From Janthinobacterium sp. SUN073 (GTDB lineage Bacteria > Pseudomonadota > Gammaproteobacteria > Burkholderiales > Burkholderiaceae_D), in contig NZ_JAPUBT010000001.1 in assembly GCF_030397665.1 (NCBI RefSeq), positions 741,926 to 805,925 of the forward strand: a stretch of 64,000 nt of DNA, given 5' to 3'. Made by a program: the position numbers and the translations under genes. Position 1 is the first letter of the stretch. Each line of letters opens with the position of its first letter. The notes below the pieces were generated by a model, which worked only from the letters and a program-made list of their open reading frames with translations, ran no database searches and was not told where the DNA came from. This document shows positions 1 through 8,651 of this stretch, in pieces.

Positions 1-270
1 ATTGACATCGAGCAATCGATTTCGCGCGCTGCCCACTCGATCACCACGCATGAACACCAGCAGCAGGCGCGCAAGCTGAAACAGCTGTATTCGCGCTATG
101 AACGCAGCCGCGACCTGATCAGCGTGGGCGCCTACAGCGCCGGCACCGACCCCGTACTGGACCAGGCCATCGCCCTGCATGAAAAGATCGAAGCGTTTTT
201 GCAACAGCAAATCACCGAGCGGGTCAGCATGGACGAGAGCTTGGGGCAACTTACCGCTCTATTCGACTGA
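1..270 (+). CDS. fliI: Flagellar export ATPase FliI, C-terminal fragment
   Basis: This is the last 89 codons of FliI, the hexameric ATPase that drives substrate unloading at the flagellar type III export gate. The 5' part lies outside the window. The visible piece reads as the helical C-terminal domain, with the family-typical stretch YSRYERSRDLISVGAY followed by a helix ending in LTALFD and a TGA stop. fliJ begins 32 bases later on the same strand, which is the usual fliI-fliJ-fliK order. The identification rests on the C-terminal domain plus context; the P-loop is not visible here. Confidence 0.93.
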   Translation: MDIEQSISRAAHSITTHEHQQQARKLKQLYSRYERSRDLISVGAYSAGTDPVLDQAIALHEKIEAFLQQQITERVSMDESLGQLTALFD

Positions 271-302
271 TTAGGGCTTGCATAGCGGGAATATAATCAA
301 GC

Positions 303-743
303 ATGGCTTCTCCTTCCCAACTTGCAACCCTGATTGACCTTGCCCAGCGCGAAACGGACGATTGCGCCAAACGCCTGGGCGCGGCCCTGAAAGCGCTCGA
401 CGATTGCCGCCAGAAGCTCGACATGCTGTCCGGCTACCGCGACGACTATGCCCAGCGCTTCGAGGCGAGCATGAGCAACGGCATCACGCCCATGGCTTAC
501 CGCAATTTCCAGGCCTTCATGGTCAAGCTCGACAGCGCCATCCAGGGCCAGCAGCAGGTGGTCGAGCATGCGCAGGCGCGCAGCGAGAATGAAAAGATGC
601 GCTGGCAACTGGCCGAACGCAAGCGCATATCGTACACCACCCTGAATAACCGGGCGCAGGAACAGGCGCTGAAGCTGGAAAACAAGCGCGACCAGAAAGC
701 AATGGATGAGCACGCGGCGCGACAAGCCTATTACAAACGCTAA
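303..743 (+). CDS. fliJ: Flagellar export chaperone FliJ
   Basis: This 146-residue protein is almost all charged and polar helix, as expected for FliJ, the coiled-coil stalk that sits in the FliI ATPase ring and couples it to the FlhA gate. It opens with SQLATLIDLAQRETDDCAKR and continues with heptad-like helices to the end. The length matches the family (about 147 residues). The ATG at 303 is preceded by a GGGA-type ribosome site. It sits between fliI and fliK in the expected order. Sequence conservation in FliJ is low, so the call depends on size, coiled-coil character and position. Confidence 0.92.
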   Translation: MASPSQLATLIDLAQRETDDCAKRLGAALKALDDCRQKLDMLSGYRDDYAQRFEASMSNGITPMAYRNFQAFMVKLDSAIQGQQQVVEHAQARSENEKMRWQLAERKRISYTTLNNRAQEQALKLENKRDQKAMDEHAARQAYYKR

Positions 744-762
744 GCAACACTGAGGCAGCATC

Positions 763-2037
763 ATGCAAACCCAGCCAACACCGATTTCCCAGATTATCTC
801 GCCGAATGCCACGCCGGGCGCCGCCAACCGCAGCCAGCCGCCCACCAGCGGCACGGCGGGCGACTTCCAGCGCACCCTGAACCGCCAGATCGAGCAGCGC
901 CAGGCCAGCCGCAATATGGAGCAAGCGCAAGTACAAGCACCTGCCCCCCGCCCCGCCAGCCCTGCCGCCACCCAGGCGCCGGCCAAGGAAACGACGCCAA
1001 TGCAAGCGGGCACCGAACAGGCCTCCAACAAGGAACAGCCATCCGCGCCGGCCAGCGAGGCGGCTGCGCCCGCCACCAGCGATGGTTCCAGCACCGCGGC
1101 CGAGGCCAGCGTGCCCGCCATTCCCGCCGCGACAGTCCCGCCGCCGGCCGATCCGGCCGCCGAAATGCTGGCCCTGGTGGGCAGCATCCAGCTGGCGATC
1201 CAGCCGCCGGCAGCCAAGGCCGCGCCGGAACTGCCCGCGCACGCCAGCATCAAGGCCGACGCCAAGGGCCTGGCCACAGGTCCCTTGCTGGCAGCCGGCC
1301 AGGGCAGCGGCAAGGCCGCCGCCACCGTCATCGCGCAAGCCGACAGCGGCGACTTTGCCGACAGCCTGGGCCTGGCCCAGGGCAAGGCAGCCGCCACACC
1401 AGGCACCAGCGTGCCGAACGGCAAGGCCGAGCCGGGCAAGCTGGCCATCGACGCGCAGCTGGCGGCCACGGCCAGGGCTGGCAGCGCTGTGGCCGAAGCG
1501 AGCATCAAGGAAGCACCTGCCGACCTGAGCCGCCTGGCGGCCCAGCTGCAGCCAGGGGCGCTGCAGCAGGCCGCCGCCGCTGTAGCCGTGCCGGCAGACA
1601 AGCTGACGGGCCGGGTCGGCACGCCGGCCTGGGATCAGCAACTGGGGCAGAAAGTCGTGTGGATGGCGGCCGGTGGCGACCAGAGCGCCACCCTGACCCT
1701 GAATCCGCCCGATCTGGGGCCTGTGCAAGTGGTCCTGACGGTCACCAATGACCAGGCCGATGCCGCCTTCATGTCGGCCCAGCCCGAAGTACGCCAGGCG
1801 CTGGAAGCGGCCATGCCGCGCCTGCGCGAGATGATGAGCGAAGCGGGCATCGCCTTCGGCAGCGCCACCGTCTCGGCCGGCACGCCGGAACAGCAAAACA
1901 ATGGCGAGCGTGCCGCCTCGGGCGAACGCCGCGGCAATGGCCAGGGCGGCGGTGTCTCCGGTGGCGAGATCGCCATCGCGCCGGCGGTGGGCGGACGCAG
2001 CAGGCCCAGCCTGAGTGCCGTGGATACCTTTGCCTGA
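763..2037 (+). CDS. fliK: Flagellar hook-length control protein FliK
   Basis: FliK is the secreted ruler that measures hook length and switches the export gate from hook to filament substrates by acting on FlhB. The 424-residue product has a long Ala/Pro/Gln-rich, low-complexity N-terminal region (about residues 1-290). This is followed by a conserved hook-length domain (about 305-385) containing ATLTLNPPDLGPVQVVLTV, the hallmark of the Flg_hook family. A Gly/Arg-rich tail follows. The start at 763 has GAGG about 7 bases upstream. A hairpin with a T-tract 70 bases after the stop separates it from fliL. Confidence 0.93.
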   Translation: MQTQPTPISQIISPNATPGAANRSQPPTSGTAGDFQRTLNRQIEQRQASRNMEQAQVQAPAPRPASPAATQAPAKETTPMQAGTEQASNKEQPSAPASEAAAPATSDGSSTAAEASVPAIPAATVPPPADPAAEMLALVGSIQLAIQPPAAKAAPELPAHASIKADAKGLATGPLLAAGQGSGKAAATVIAQADSGDFADSLGLAQGKAAATPGTSVPNGKAEPGKLAIDAQLAATARAGSAVAEASIKEAPADLSRLAAQLQPGALQQAAAAVAVPADKLTGRVGTPAWDQQLGQKVVWMAAGGDQSATLTLNPPDLGPVQVVLTVTNDQADAAFMSAQPEVRQALEAAMPRLREMMSEAGIAFGSATVSAGTPEQQNNGERAASGERRGNGQGGGVSGGEIAIAPAVGGRSRPSLSAVDTFA

Positions 2038-2106
2038 GGCCAATTCATCTGCCGCAAGCCCCAAGCGCGCCCCAGGAAGTAACTTTTCGTATAAAAACAG
2101 CGAGTT

Positions 2107-2128
2107 GAGGGCGCTTCCACCCTCTTTT
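2107..2128 (+). terminator. Candidate terminator after fliK
   Basis: A 5-bp stem GAGGG (2107-2111) pairs with CCCTC (2120-2124) across an 8-base loop and is followed by TTTT. It lies in the 186-base gap between fliK and fliL. The stem is short, so it may be a weak or partial terminator that separates fliIJK from fliLMNOPQR. Confidence 0.4.
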
Positions 2129-2223
2129 CACCGCATCCTTCTGCGCAGAATTTGCCGATAATGACATAATGGCGTCGTGATCCACTTCCATGCACTCGTG
2201 TACCATTGAAAGCAAATCCAAAA

Positions 2224-2736
2224 ATGAAAGCAGATCCGAAAGCAGATGCAGGCCTGGCCCCCGCCGGTGCCTCGAAAAAGAAGCTTCTGATCATAGTGCT
2301 GGCCTCGGTGCTGGTGGCCGGCGGCATCGGTGGCGGTGCAGCCTGGTACTTCCTGCACGGCAAGGCCGATAAAGAAGAAGCGGCGCCCAGCAAGAAAAAA
2401 CATGCCGCTTCCAAGGCAGGTCCGCCCGTCTTCGTGCCCATCGACTCCTTCACCGTCAACTTGCAGCCGGAAAATGGCGAGCAATACCTGCAGATCGCCT
2501 TCACCTTGCAGGCCAGCAGCGCGGAAGAAATGGACTTAATCAAGGTCAACATGCCGAAAGTGCGCAGCCGCTTGCTACTGCTGCTGTCGGGCAAGAAGGC
2601 ATCCGAACTCAATACCGTGGAAGGCAAGCAGCAGCTGGCGGCCGAAATCATCAATCAGGTGAACCAGCCGTTCGAGGACAAAGGGCCGGAGCAGGACGTG
2701 ACGGACGTATTATTTACCGCATTCATCATTCAATAA
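2224..2736 (+). CDS. fliL: Flagellar basal body-associated protein FliL
   Basis: FliL is a single-pass inner-membrane protein that surrounds the stator and helps torque generation. After a short Lys-rich cytoplasmic segment, one membrane helix (LLIIVLASVLVAGGIGGGAA, about residues 18-37) leads to a periplasmic domain with the family pattern VPIDSFTVNL and a conserved C-terminus ending DVLFTAFIIQ. The ATG at 2224 gives 170 residues. An in-frame TTG at 2206 would add six residues but has no better ribosome site. fliM follows after six bases, so translation is probably coupled. Confidence 0.93.
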   Translation: MKADPKADAGLAPAGASKKKLLIIVLASVLVAGGIGGGAAWYFLHGKADKEEAAPSKKKHAASKAGPPVFVPIDSFTVNLQPENGEQYLQIAFTLQASSAEEMDLIKVNMPKVRSRLLLLLSGKKASELNTVEGKQQLAAEIINQVNQPFEDKGPEQDVTDVLFTAFIIQ

Positions 2737-2742
2737 GTAGCC

Positions 2743-3729
2743 ATGGCCGATAATTTCCTCTCCCAGGAAGAAGTCGATGCCCTTCTGAAGGGCGTCAACG
2801 GAGACCAGGACGACGCGCAGGCGCCGGAAGATGTCACGGGAGTTCGTACCTACAACCTGGCAACCCAGGAGCGCATCGTGCGCGGCCGGATGCCAACGTT
2901 GGAAATTATCAACGAGCGTTTCGCCCGCCTGCTGCGCGTGGGCCTGTTCAACTTCCTGCGCCGCAGCGCCGAAGTGTCGGTGGGCTCCGTGCGCGTGTCG
3001 AAGTACAGCGAGTTCATCCGCAACCTGGTGGTGCCGACCAATCTGAACCTGGTCCACATGAAGCCGCTGCGCGGCACGGCCCTGATGGTCTTCGATCCGG
3101 GCCTGGTGTTCCTGCTGGTCGACAATCTGTTCGGTGGCGACGGACGTTTTCATACGCGTGTCGAAGGACGCGACTTTACGCAGACGGAGCAGCGCATCAT
3201 CTTGCGCATCCTCGACATCGTCTTTGAAGCCTATACCAAGTCGTGGGAGCCGGTCTTCCCTGTCGAGTTCGAATATATCCGCTCGGAAATGAACACGCAG
3301 TTCGCCAACATCGCCACGCCGAACGAAGTGGTGGTGGCATCCACGTTTACGGTGGAACTGGGCTCCGTTTCCGGACAAATCCACTTCTGCATGCCGTATT
3401 CGATGATCGAGCCGATCCGCGATTCGCTGACCTCGAGCCTGCAGGGCGAAGCGCTGGAAGTGGACAAGCGCTGGATCCGCCTGATGACACAGCAGATCCA
3501 GATCGCCGAAGTCGAACTGGTGGCGTCGCTGGGCACGGCGCGCGTCTCGTTCGACGAGATTTTGAACATGAAGGTGGGCGACATCATTCCGCTCAATATT
3601 CCCGAACTGATCGCCGCCACCGTCGACGGCGTGCCCGTGATGGATTGCACGTATGGAGTGTTGAACGGACAATATGCGCTGAAGGTTGAAAAGTTGTTGG
3701 CAAATTCCGATAACATGAACAATCACTAA
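2743..3729 (+). CDS. fliM: Flagellar motor switch protein FliM
   Basis: FliM forms the middle of the C-ring and binds phospho-CheY, setting the rotation direction. The extreme N-terminus FLSQEEVDALLKG is the CheY-binding helix. It is followed by the CheC-like middle domain and a C-terminal SpoA domain that pairs with FliN (VGDIIPLNIPE near the end). The length of 328 residues is normal. The gene lies between fliL and fliN in the standard order, with 51 bases before the fliN start. Confidence 0.96.
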   Translation: MADNFLSQEEVDALLKGVNGDQDDAQAPEDVTGVRTYNLATQERIVRGRMPTLEIINERFARLLRVGLFNFLRRSAEVSVGSVRVSKYSEFIRNLVVPTNLNLVHMKPLRGTALMVFDPGLVFLLVDNLFGGDGRFHTRVEGRDFTQTEQRIILRILDIVFEAYTKSWEPVFPVEFEYIRSEMNTQFANIATPNEVVVASTFTVELGSVSGQIHFCMPYSMIEPIRDSLTSSLQGEALEVDKRWIRLMTQQIQIAEVELVASLGTARVSFDEILNMKVGDIIPLNIPELIAATVDGVPVMDCTYGVLNGQYALKVEKLLANSDNMNNH

Positions 3730-3780
3730 ATCAATACCCGGGTCGCGTTGCGGCCCGTATCTGTACAACAGGAGAAACAC

Positions 3781-4215
3781 ATGTCTGACAACCAAGACGA
3801 CCAAAGCGCGGAAGACGATTGGGGCGCGGCCATTGCCGAGCAGGCCAAGGCGGAAGCCGAAGCGCTGCAAAACCAGGCCGCCAATACGGCCAGCGCGGCC
3901 AGCGCCGCCGTGTTCAAGGACTTTTCCAAGCAGGCGTCGAAGTCGGAAACGCACAACGATATCGATTTCATCCTCGATATCCCCGTGCAGCTGACAGTCG
4001 AACTGGGCCGCACCAAGATCGCCATCAAGAACCTGCTGCAACTGGCACAGGGTTCCGTGGTCGAGCTCGACGGCCTGGCGGGCGAACCGATGGACGTGCT
4101 GGTGAACGGCTGCCTGATCGCCCAGGGCGAAGTGGTGGTGGTGAATGACAAGTTTGGTATCCGCCTGACCGACATCATCACGCCTTCCGAACGCATCCGA
4201 AAATTGAATAAATGA
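3781..4215 (+). CDS. fliN: Flagellar motor switch protein FliN
   Basis: FliN builds the base of the C-ring and docks FliH-FliI export complexes. The 144-residue protein has an acidic and Ala-rich N-terminus followed by the SpoA domain: the segment IDFILDIPVQLTVELGRTKI and the end FGIRLTDIITPSERIRKL are diagnostic. The ATG at 3781 is chosen because CAGGAG lies about 6 bases upstream; a longer in-frame TTG start at 3748 has no support. Its TGA overlaps the fliO ATG by four bases, which indicates translational coupling. Confidence 0.95.
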   Translation: MSDNQDDQSAEDDWGAAIAEQAKAEAEALQNQAANTASAASAAVFKDFSKQASKSETHNDIDFILDIPVQLTVELGRTKIAIKNLLQLAQGSVVELDGLAGEPMDVLVNGCLIAQGEVVVVNDKFGIRLTDIITPSERIRKLNK

Positions 4216-4799
4216 AGCCTGGCCTGTTGATTTCCACCGTGCTGCCGCTCATGGCGGCATGCGGCATTGCGCTGGCGGCGCCCGCTTCGGCGCCCGTACC
4301 AGCTTCGGCCCCGGCTGAAACGGCGGCGGCCAGCGCAGCTGCCGAAGTTGCATCTGAAAAACCCGCTGCAGCCGCTGCGGCGGCACCCGCGCCTGCCGCC
4401 GCCCTGCCCGCCATGCCGGCGGGCGCGCCCATGACGATGGCGCCGACGAGCTCGGCCGGCAGCTTGCTGCAAACCATCTTGGCGCTCGTGTTCGTGCTGG
4501 CCCTGCTGATCGGCCTGGCCTGGTTCATGAAGCGCTATGGCCCCAAAGTCATGGGCGGCAACAACAAGATGCGCGTCGTCAGTTCGCTCAACCTGGGCGG
4601 ACGCGAACGCATCGTCCTCGTCGAAGTGGCCGACCAGTGGATCGTCGTCGGCGCCTCGCCCGGCCGCATCAACGCGCTGGCCACCATGCCGCGCCAGGAA
4701 GGCGAGTTGCCGCAACTGGCAACGACGCAAAACGGCCCCGCGGCCGCCAATTTTTCCGAGTGGCTGAAACAGACCATCGAAAAACGCAATGGGAAATAA
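4212..4799 (+). CDS. fliO: Flagellar biosynthesis protein FliO
   Basis: FliO is a small membrane protein that assists assembly of the FliP ring of the export gate. The 195-residue product has a signal-like N-terminal hydrophobic stretch, an Ala/Pro-rich linker (about residues 20-75), a membrane helix containing [20 protein letters not shown], and a cytoplasmic domain with [20 protein letters not shown]. The ATG overlaps the fliN stop (ATGA), and the 3' end overlaps fliP by 11 bases. The N-terminal low-complexity part is lineage-specific. Confidence 0.9.
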   Translation: MKPGLLISTVLPLMAACGIALAAPASAPVPASAPAETAAASAAAEVASEKPAAAAAAAPAPAAALPAMPAGAPMTMAPTSSAGSLLQTILALVFVLALLIGLAWFMKRYGPKVMGGNNKMRVVSSLNLGGRERIVLVEVADQWIVVGASPGRINALATMPRQEGELPQLATTQNGPAAANFSEWLKQTIEKRNGK

Positions 4800-5565
4800 G
4801 CAGCAGATGGCGTGGTCCCACGTAAAGACTCCCCTGACCTGGCTGCTGGCGGCGGCCACCCTGGCCTTGCCGCTATGGGCCATGGCCCAGCCCGGTATCC
4901 CGGCCTTCAACAGCACGCCGGCGCCGGGCGGCGGACAGAATTACTCGCTGCCGGTGCAGACGCTCATCCTGATGACGTCGCTCACCTTCCTGCCGGCGGC
5001 GCTGCTGATGATGACCTGCTTCACGCGCATCATCATCGTGCTGTCCCTGCTGCGCCAGGCCATCGGCACGCAATCGGCGCCGCCGAACCAGGTGCTGGTG
5101 GGACTGGCCCTGTTCCTGACCCTGTTCGTCATGGGCCCCGTGTTCGACAAGATCTATACGGATGCGTACCAGCCGTATCAGGAAAACAAGATCAGCATGC
5201 AGCAAGCGATGGACAAGGGTGTCGATCCCCTGAAAACCTTCATGCTCAAGCAGACGCGCCAGGCCGACCTGGCGCTGTTTGCCAAGATGTCGCGCTCGCC
5301 CGCCCTGCAAGGCCCGGAAGACGTGCCGCTGCGCATCCTCGTGCCCGCCTTCGTCACCAGCGAACTGAAGACGGCATTCCAGATCGGCTTTGCCATCTTC
5401 ATCCCGTTCCTGATCATCGACATGGTGGTCGCCAGCGTGCTGATGTCGATGGGCATGATGATGATGTCGCCCGCGACCATCTCGCTGCCGTTCAAGCTGA
5501 TGCTGTTCGTGCTGGTCGATGGCTGGCAATTGCTGCTGGGCTCCTTGTCTCAGAGTTTTTACTAG
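4789..5565 (+). CDS. fliP: Flagellar export gate protein FliP
   Basis: FliP pentamers form the core of the export gate with FliQ and FliR. A cleavable signal peptide (residues about 12-33, ending LWAMAQ) precedes four membrane segments. Conserved blocks include [20 protein letters not shown] near residue 65 and the C-terminal [19 protein letters not shown]. The ATG at 4789 overlaps fliO; a second in-frame ATG at 4807 is an alternative start. fliQ follows 10 bases downstream. Confidence 0.96.
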   Translation: MGNKQQMAWSHVKTPLTWLLAAATLALPLWAMAQPGIPAFNSTPAPGGGQNYSLPVQTLILMTSLTFLPAALLMMTCFTRIIIVLSLLRQAIGTQSAPPNQVLVGLALFLTLFVMGPVFDKIYTDAYQPYQENKISMQQAMDKGVDPLKTFMLKQTRQADLALFAKMSRSPALQGPEDVPLRILVPAFVTSELKTAFQIGFAIFIPFLIIDMVVASVLMSMGMMMMSPATISLPFKLMLFVLVDGWQLLLGSLSQSFY

Positions 5566-5575
5566 GGGAAATACG

Positions 5576-5845
5576 ATGACACCCGAAAGCGTCATGACCC
5601 TGGGCCGCCATGCGATGGAAATCACCCTGATGGTGGCCGCGCCCATGCTGCTCGTCGCCCTCATCATCGGCTTGATCGTGAGTATTTTCCAGGCGGCCAC
5701 GCAGATCAACGAGGCGACCCTGTCCTTCATCCCCAAGCTGGTCGGCATCTTCGTCGCCCTCGTCGTGGCCGGTCCGTGGATGCTGTCCGTCATGCTCGAC
5801 TACATGCGCCAGGTCTTCACGGGCATCCCGAACCTGGTGGGTTAG
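5576..5845 (+). CDS. fliQ: Flagellar export gate protein FliQ
   Basis: FliQ is an 89-residue two-helix subunit that wraps the FliP-FliR gate. It begins MTPESVMTLGRHAMEITLMV and has two long hydrophobic segments separated by a polar loop (QAATQINEATLSFIPKL), exactly the family layout. The ATG at 5576 has AGGGGA about 6 bases upstream; earlier in-frame starts inside fliP lack a ribosome site. It sits between fliP and fliR. Confidence 0.96.
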   Translation: MTPESVMTLGRHAMEITLMVAAPMLLVALIIGLIVSIFQAATQINEATLSFIPKLVGIFVALVVAGPWMLSVMLDYMRQVFTGIPNLVG

Positions 5846-5867
5846 TGCAGCCATCGCTGACCCTCCT

Positions 5868-6722
5868 ATGCTGACCCTGTCGAGCATCGAACTGAATACC
5901 TGGATCGCAGCACTGCTGTGGCCGCTTAGCCGCATCCTCGGCCTGATTGCGGCCGCCCCCCTGTTCGGCAACGCGGCCGTGCCGGCCACCGTCAAGGTGA
6001 CCCTGGGCGCGCTGCTGGCTATGATCATCGCCCCCACCGTGCCGGCCTTGCCTGCCGTCAACCCGATGTCCTTGCCCGGCTTGCTGATCCTGACGCAAGA
6101 GATGCTGGTGGGCCTGGCCATGGGCTTTTCCATCCGCATCGTGTTTTCCGCCGTCGAAATGGCCGGCGAGCTCAGTAGTCTCACCATGGGCCTGGGCTTC
6201 GCCTCGTTCTTCGACCCGCAAACCAAGGGCAGGTCTTCCGCCATCAGCCAGTTCCTCGTCATGCTGGCCACCTTGATGTTTTTGACAGTCAACGGCCACC
6301 TGGTCTTGCTGGCGGCGCTGGCGGAAAGTTTTGTCAGCCTGCCCATTTCATCGAGTCCCATCAGCGGCGGCGGCTTCCAGCAATTGGCGGCCTGGGGCGG
6401 GGAAATCTTCCGTTCCGGCCTGCAAATTTCGCTGCCCATCATCGGCGCCCTGCTGCTGACCAACGTGGCGCTGGGCATCTTGACGCGGGCCGCGCCACAG
6501 CTGAACATTTTCGGTATCGGCTTCCCCGTCACCCTGGGCGTGGGCTTGCTGGTGATCGGCATGGTCTTGCCCTACCTGGCCACACCGTTCCAGAACATGT
6601 TCCTGCGCGGCATAGAAACGGCGCGTTTGCTGCCGCGCGGCTTTGCCACGCGCGACCGCCCGCCGCCGCCCGCGCCGCCGAACCCCTTGCGCCCCGAGCC
6701 GCCGGCAACACCGGCACGCTAA
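5868..6722 (+). CDS. fliR: Flagellar export gate protein FliR
   Basis: FliR completes the export gate and contacts FlhB. The 284-residue polytopic protein has about six membrane helices. It also has the family segment PRILGLIAAAPLF-like (here SRILGLIAAAPLFGNAAVP) and MGLGFASFFDPQ. The C-terminal tail after residue 255 is Pro/Arg-rich and longer than usual. It ends the fliLMNOPQR run; an MFS gene converges on it from the other strand with only nine bases between the stops. Confidence 0.95.
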   Translation: MLTLSSIELNTWIAALLWPLSRILGLIAAAPLFGNAAVPATVKVTLGALLAMIIAPTVPALPAVNPMSLPGLLILTQEMLVGLAMGFSIRIVFSAVEMAGELSSLTMGLGFASFFDPQTKGRSSAISQFLVMLATLMFLTVNGHLVLLAALAESFVSLPISSSPISGGGFQQLAAWGGEIFRSGLQISLPIIGALLLTNVALGILTRAAPQLNIFGIGFPVTLGVGLLVIGMVLPYLATPFQNMFLRGIETARLLPRGFATRDRPPPPAPPNPLRPEPPATPAR

Positions 6723-6731
6723 GACCGGCGA

Positions 6732-7991
6732 TCAATGCTGGTCAGTGCTGAGCGCCAGGCGCCAGCGCCGCAGGTCGACGCTCAGCCGCAACTGGTGATA
6801 TTTGACCAGGTAGCGCACGCCGACCAGCGCCGCCGCCAGCCCCGACAGGGCGGCGATGCCCAGCGCCCAGCGCGGGCCGAAGGTGTCGGCCACCCAGCCC
6901 ACGATGGGTGCGCCCAGCGGCGTGCCGCCCGCCGAGATGGCCAGCAGGATGGCCATCACGCGGCCCCGCATGGCGGGCGCCGTCGACAGTTGCACACTGC
7001 TGTTGACGCTGGTGGTAAACGTTTGCGCGGCGATGCCGATGACCACCAGCATCATGCCGAACAACCAATAATTGGGCATCACGGCGGCCAGCGCACAGGC
7101 CAGGCCGAACAGCGCCGCCGCCCCCAGCAGCAAGGCCAGCGTGGGCTGGCCCCGCCCCGCCGCCAGCAGGGCACCGGCCACGGAACCGCACGCCATCACG
7201 GAACTGAGCACGCCATACTGGCCGGCACCCGCATGGAAGGCTGTCACGGACATGGTCGACAGGAAAATCGGGAAGTTCAGGCCGAAGGTGCCGATCAGAA
7301 ACAGCATCAGCAGGATGGCCATCAGGTCGGGCCGCTGGCGCACGTAGCGGAAACCCTCGCCCAGGCTGGCCCGCGTGGCTTTCAGGCGCGGCGCGCGGCG
7401 CAGCAATTCCACGCGCAGCAGCAACAGCGACCCGATCACGGCCGCAAACGAGACGGCGTTGATGATGAAGACCCAGCCGCTGCCGACGCTGCTGATGAGC
7501 AAGCCGGCCACCGCCGGGCCCAGCATGCGCGCCGCATTGAACGAGGTGGAATTGAGCGCCACGGCATTGGTCAAATCTTCTTCGCCGACGATTTCGGAAA
7601 CAAAAGTCTGGCGCACGGGCGAATCGAAGGCCGTCACGCAGCCCAGCAGAAAAGCAAACACATACACATGCCACAGTTGCACAAGGCCGCTGATGCACAA
7701 CAAACCCAGGCCTAGCGCCAGCAAGCCCATGGCCGCCTGCGTGCACAGCAACAACTTCCTGCGATCCAGCAAGTCGGCCGCCATGCCTGTCAGGGGCAGC
7801 AAGAGCAGTTGCGGGCCAAATTGCAAGGCCATGACGATGCCGACGGCGCTGGCATTGTGCTGCGTCAATTCACTCAGCACCAGCCAATCCTGCGCCGTGC
7901 GCTGCATCCAGGTGCCGACATTCGACACCAGGGCGCCGCCGGCCCAGATACGGTAATTGGGATTGCGTAGCGAACGGAATGTGTTGTTCAT
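6732..7991 (-). CDS. MFS transporter (EntS-like MFS_3 type)
   Basis: The 419-residue protein has about 12 hydrophobic segments. It carries the opening typical of the MFS_3/EntS-like group, SLRNPNYRIWAGGALVSNVG followed by TWMQRTAQDW. The loop between helices 2 and 3 (GMAADLLDRRKLLL) is the major-facilitator signature. Substrate cannot be read from sequence; members of this group often export siderophores or drugs. A MarR regulator gene lies 48 bases upstream on the same strand, so the pair probably forms a self-regulated efflux operon under the palindrome at 8530-8567. Confidence 0.88.
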   Translation of the reverse strand: MNNTFRSLRNPNYRIWAGGALVSNVGTWMQRTAQDWLVLSELTQHNASAVGIVMALQFGPQLLLLPLTGMAADLLDRRKLLLCTQAAMGLLALGLGLLCISGLVQLWHVYVFAFLLGCVTAFDSPVRQTFVSEIVGEEDLTNAVALNSTSFNAARMLGPAVAGLLISSVGSGWVFIINAVSFAAVIGSLLLLRVELLRRAPRLKATRASLGEGFRYVRQRPDLMAILLMLFLIGTFGLNFPIFLSTMSVTAFHAGAGQYGVLSSVMACGSVAGALLAAGRGQPTLALLLGAAALFGLACALAAVMPNYWLFGMMLVVIGIAAQTFTTSVNSSVQLSTAPAMRGRVMAILLAISAGGTPLGAPIVGWVADTFGPRWALGIAALSGLAAALVGVRYLVKYHQLRLSVDLRRWRLALSTDQH

Positions 7992-8039
7992 CTGGGCGTG
8001 CGGGCTCCTTGCCGGGGTCGTGGTGGAAAATTCAGCGGA

Positions 8040-8492
8040 TCATTGCGCCAAGCGTTTGAGTAATGCCATCGCATGGTTCAGTTCGGTGACTTCGTCCGGC
8101 GTGAGCCGGGTTTCAATCGTGCGCGCCAGCCAGTCTTCGCGCGCGGCGCGGCTGGCCGCGATCCAGGCGCGGCAACTGTCCGTCAGGCTCAAGAGCGTCT
8201 GCCGGCCATCAAGCGGATCGGGCGAACCCGTCACCATCTGTGCTTCCGTCAAGGCTTGCACGGTGGCGGCCATCGACTGCGGACGCATGCCTTCGGCACG
8301 CGCCAGGCTGCTGGCGGTGGCCGGACCGTCGCGTTCGAGGCGGCTCAGCACTGATGCCTGCGACATGCTGACATCGCCCAGATGCGCTTCTTCGCGCAGG
8401 CGGCGACGCAGCTTGCCGATCAGGATGCGCAATTCGCTGGCCAGTTGCAGCACGCGCTCGTGATCGTTGTGTTTTTCTTGCGGAGTGGTCAT
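8040..8492 (-). CDS. MarR family transcriptional regulator
   Basis: The 150-residue product is a winged-helix regulator of the MarR family. It has a dimerising N-terminal helix (residues about 15-40), a helix-turn-helix region with SQASVLSRLERDGPATASSL, a wing containing DPLDGRQTLLSLT, and a C-terminal helix. The ATG at 8492 is preferred; an upstream in-frame TTG at 8513 would sit almost at the predicted transcript start. It precedes the MFS gene. Its promoter is overlapped by a long palindrome, as expected for an autorepressor. The ligand is unknown. Confidence 0.88.
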   Translation of the reverse strand: MTTPQEKHNDHERVLQLASELRILIGKLRRRLREEAHLGDVSMSQASVLSRLERDGPATASSLARAEGMRPQSMAATVQALTEAQMVTGSPDPLDGRQTLLSLTDSCRAWIAASRAAREDWLARTIETRLTPDEVTELNHAMALLKRLAQ

Positions 8493-8529
8493 GGCAGCCG
8501 TGTGGTGGATCAACGGCCTCCACTATAAC

Positions 8530-8567
8530 AGATAGACAGGTAGACTGCACAGTTTACCTGTCTATCT
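8530..8567. promoter_or_regulatory. Long palindrome (probable MarR operator) over the promoter
   Basis: The arms AGATAGACAGGTA (8530-8542) and TACCTGTCTATCT (8555-8567) are perfect inverted repeats of 13 bases, and the inner bases ACTG/CAGT extend the symmetry. A -10-like TATAGT for the leftward MarR gene lies directly beside it (ACTATA at 8522-8527 on the + strand). The palindrome would therefore cover the -35 to -10 spacer. This is the expected arrangement of an autoregulating MarR repressor, but binding is inferred. Confidence 0.65.
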
Positions 8568-8593
8568 TACCTGGATAGCCAGATTGCGGACGC

Positions 8594-8633
8594 AAAAAAG
8601 CCGGGGCGGGAGATGCACTCCCTACCCCGGCTT
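8594..8633 (-). terminator. Rho-independent terminator of the flg operon after flgL
   Basis: Reading leftward, a stem of AAGCCGGGG paired with CCCCGGCTT (8598-8606 with 8625-8633) is extended by GGGAG/CTCCC inside. It is followed by six T residues on the - strand (8594-8599). It lies 19 bases after the flgL stop. Confidence 0.85.
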
Positions 8634-8651
8634 GCTATCGCGACGGATGGC

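Noticed and set aside
2154..2161. GCCGATAA upstream of fliL as a sigma-28 -10 element
   Set aside because: At the required 11-base distance the upstream bases (ATCCTTCT) do not resemble TAAAGTTT.
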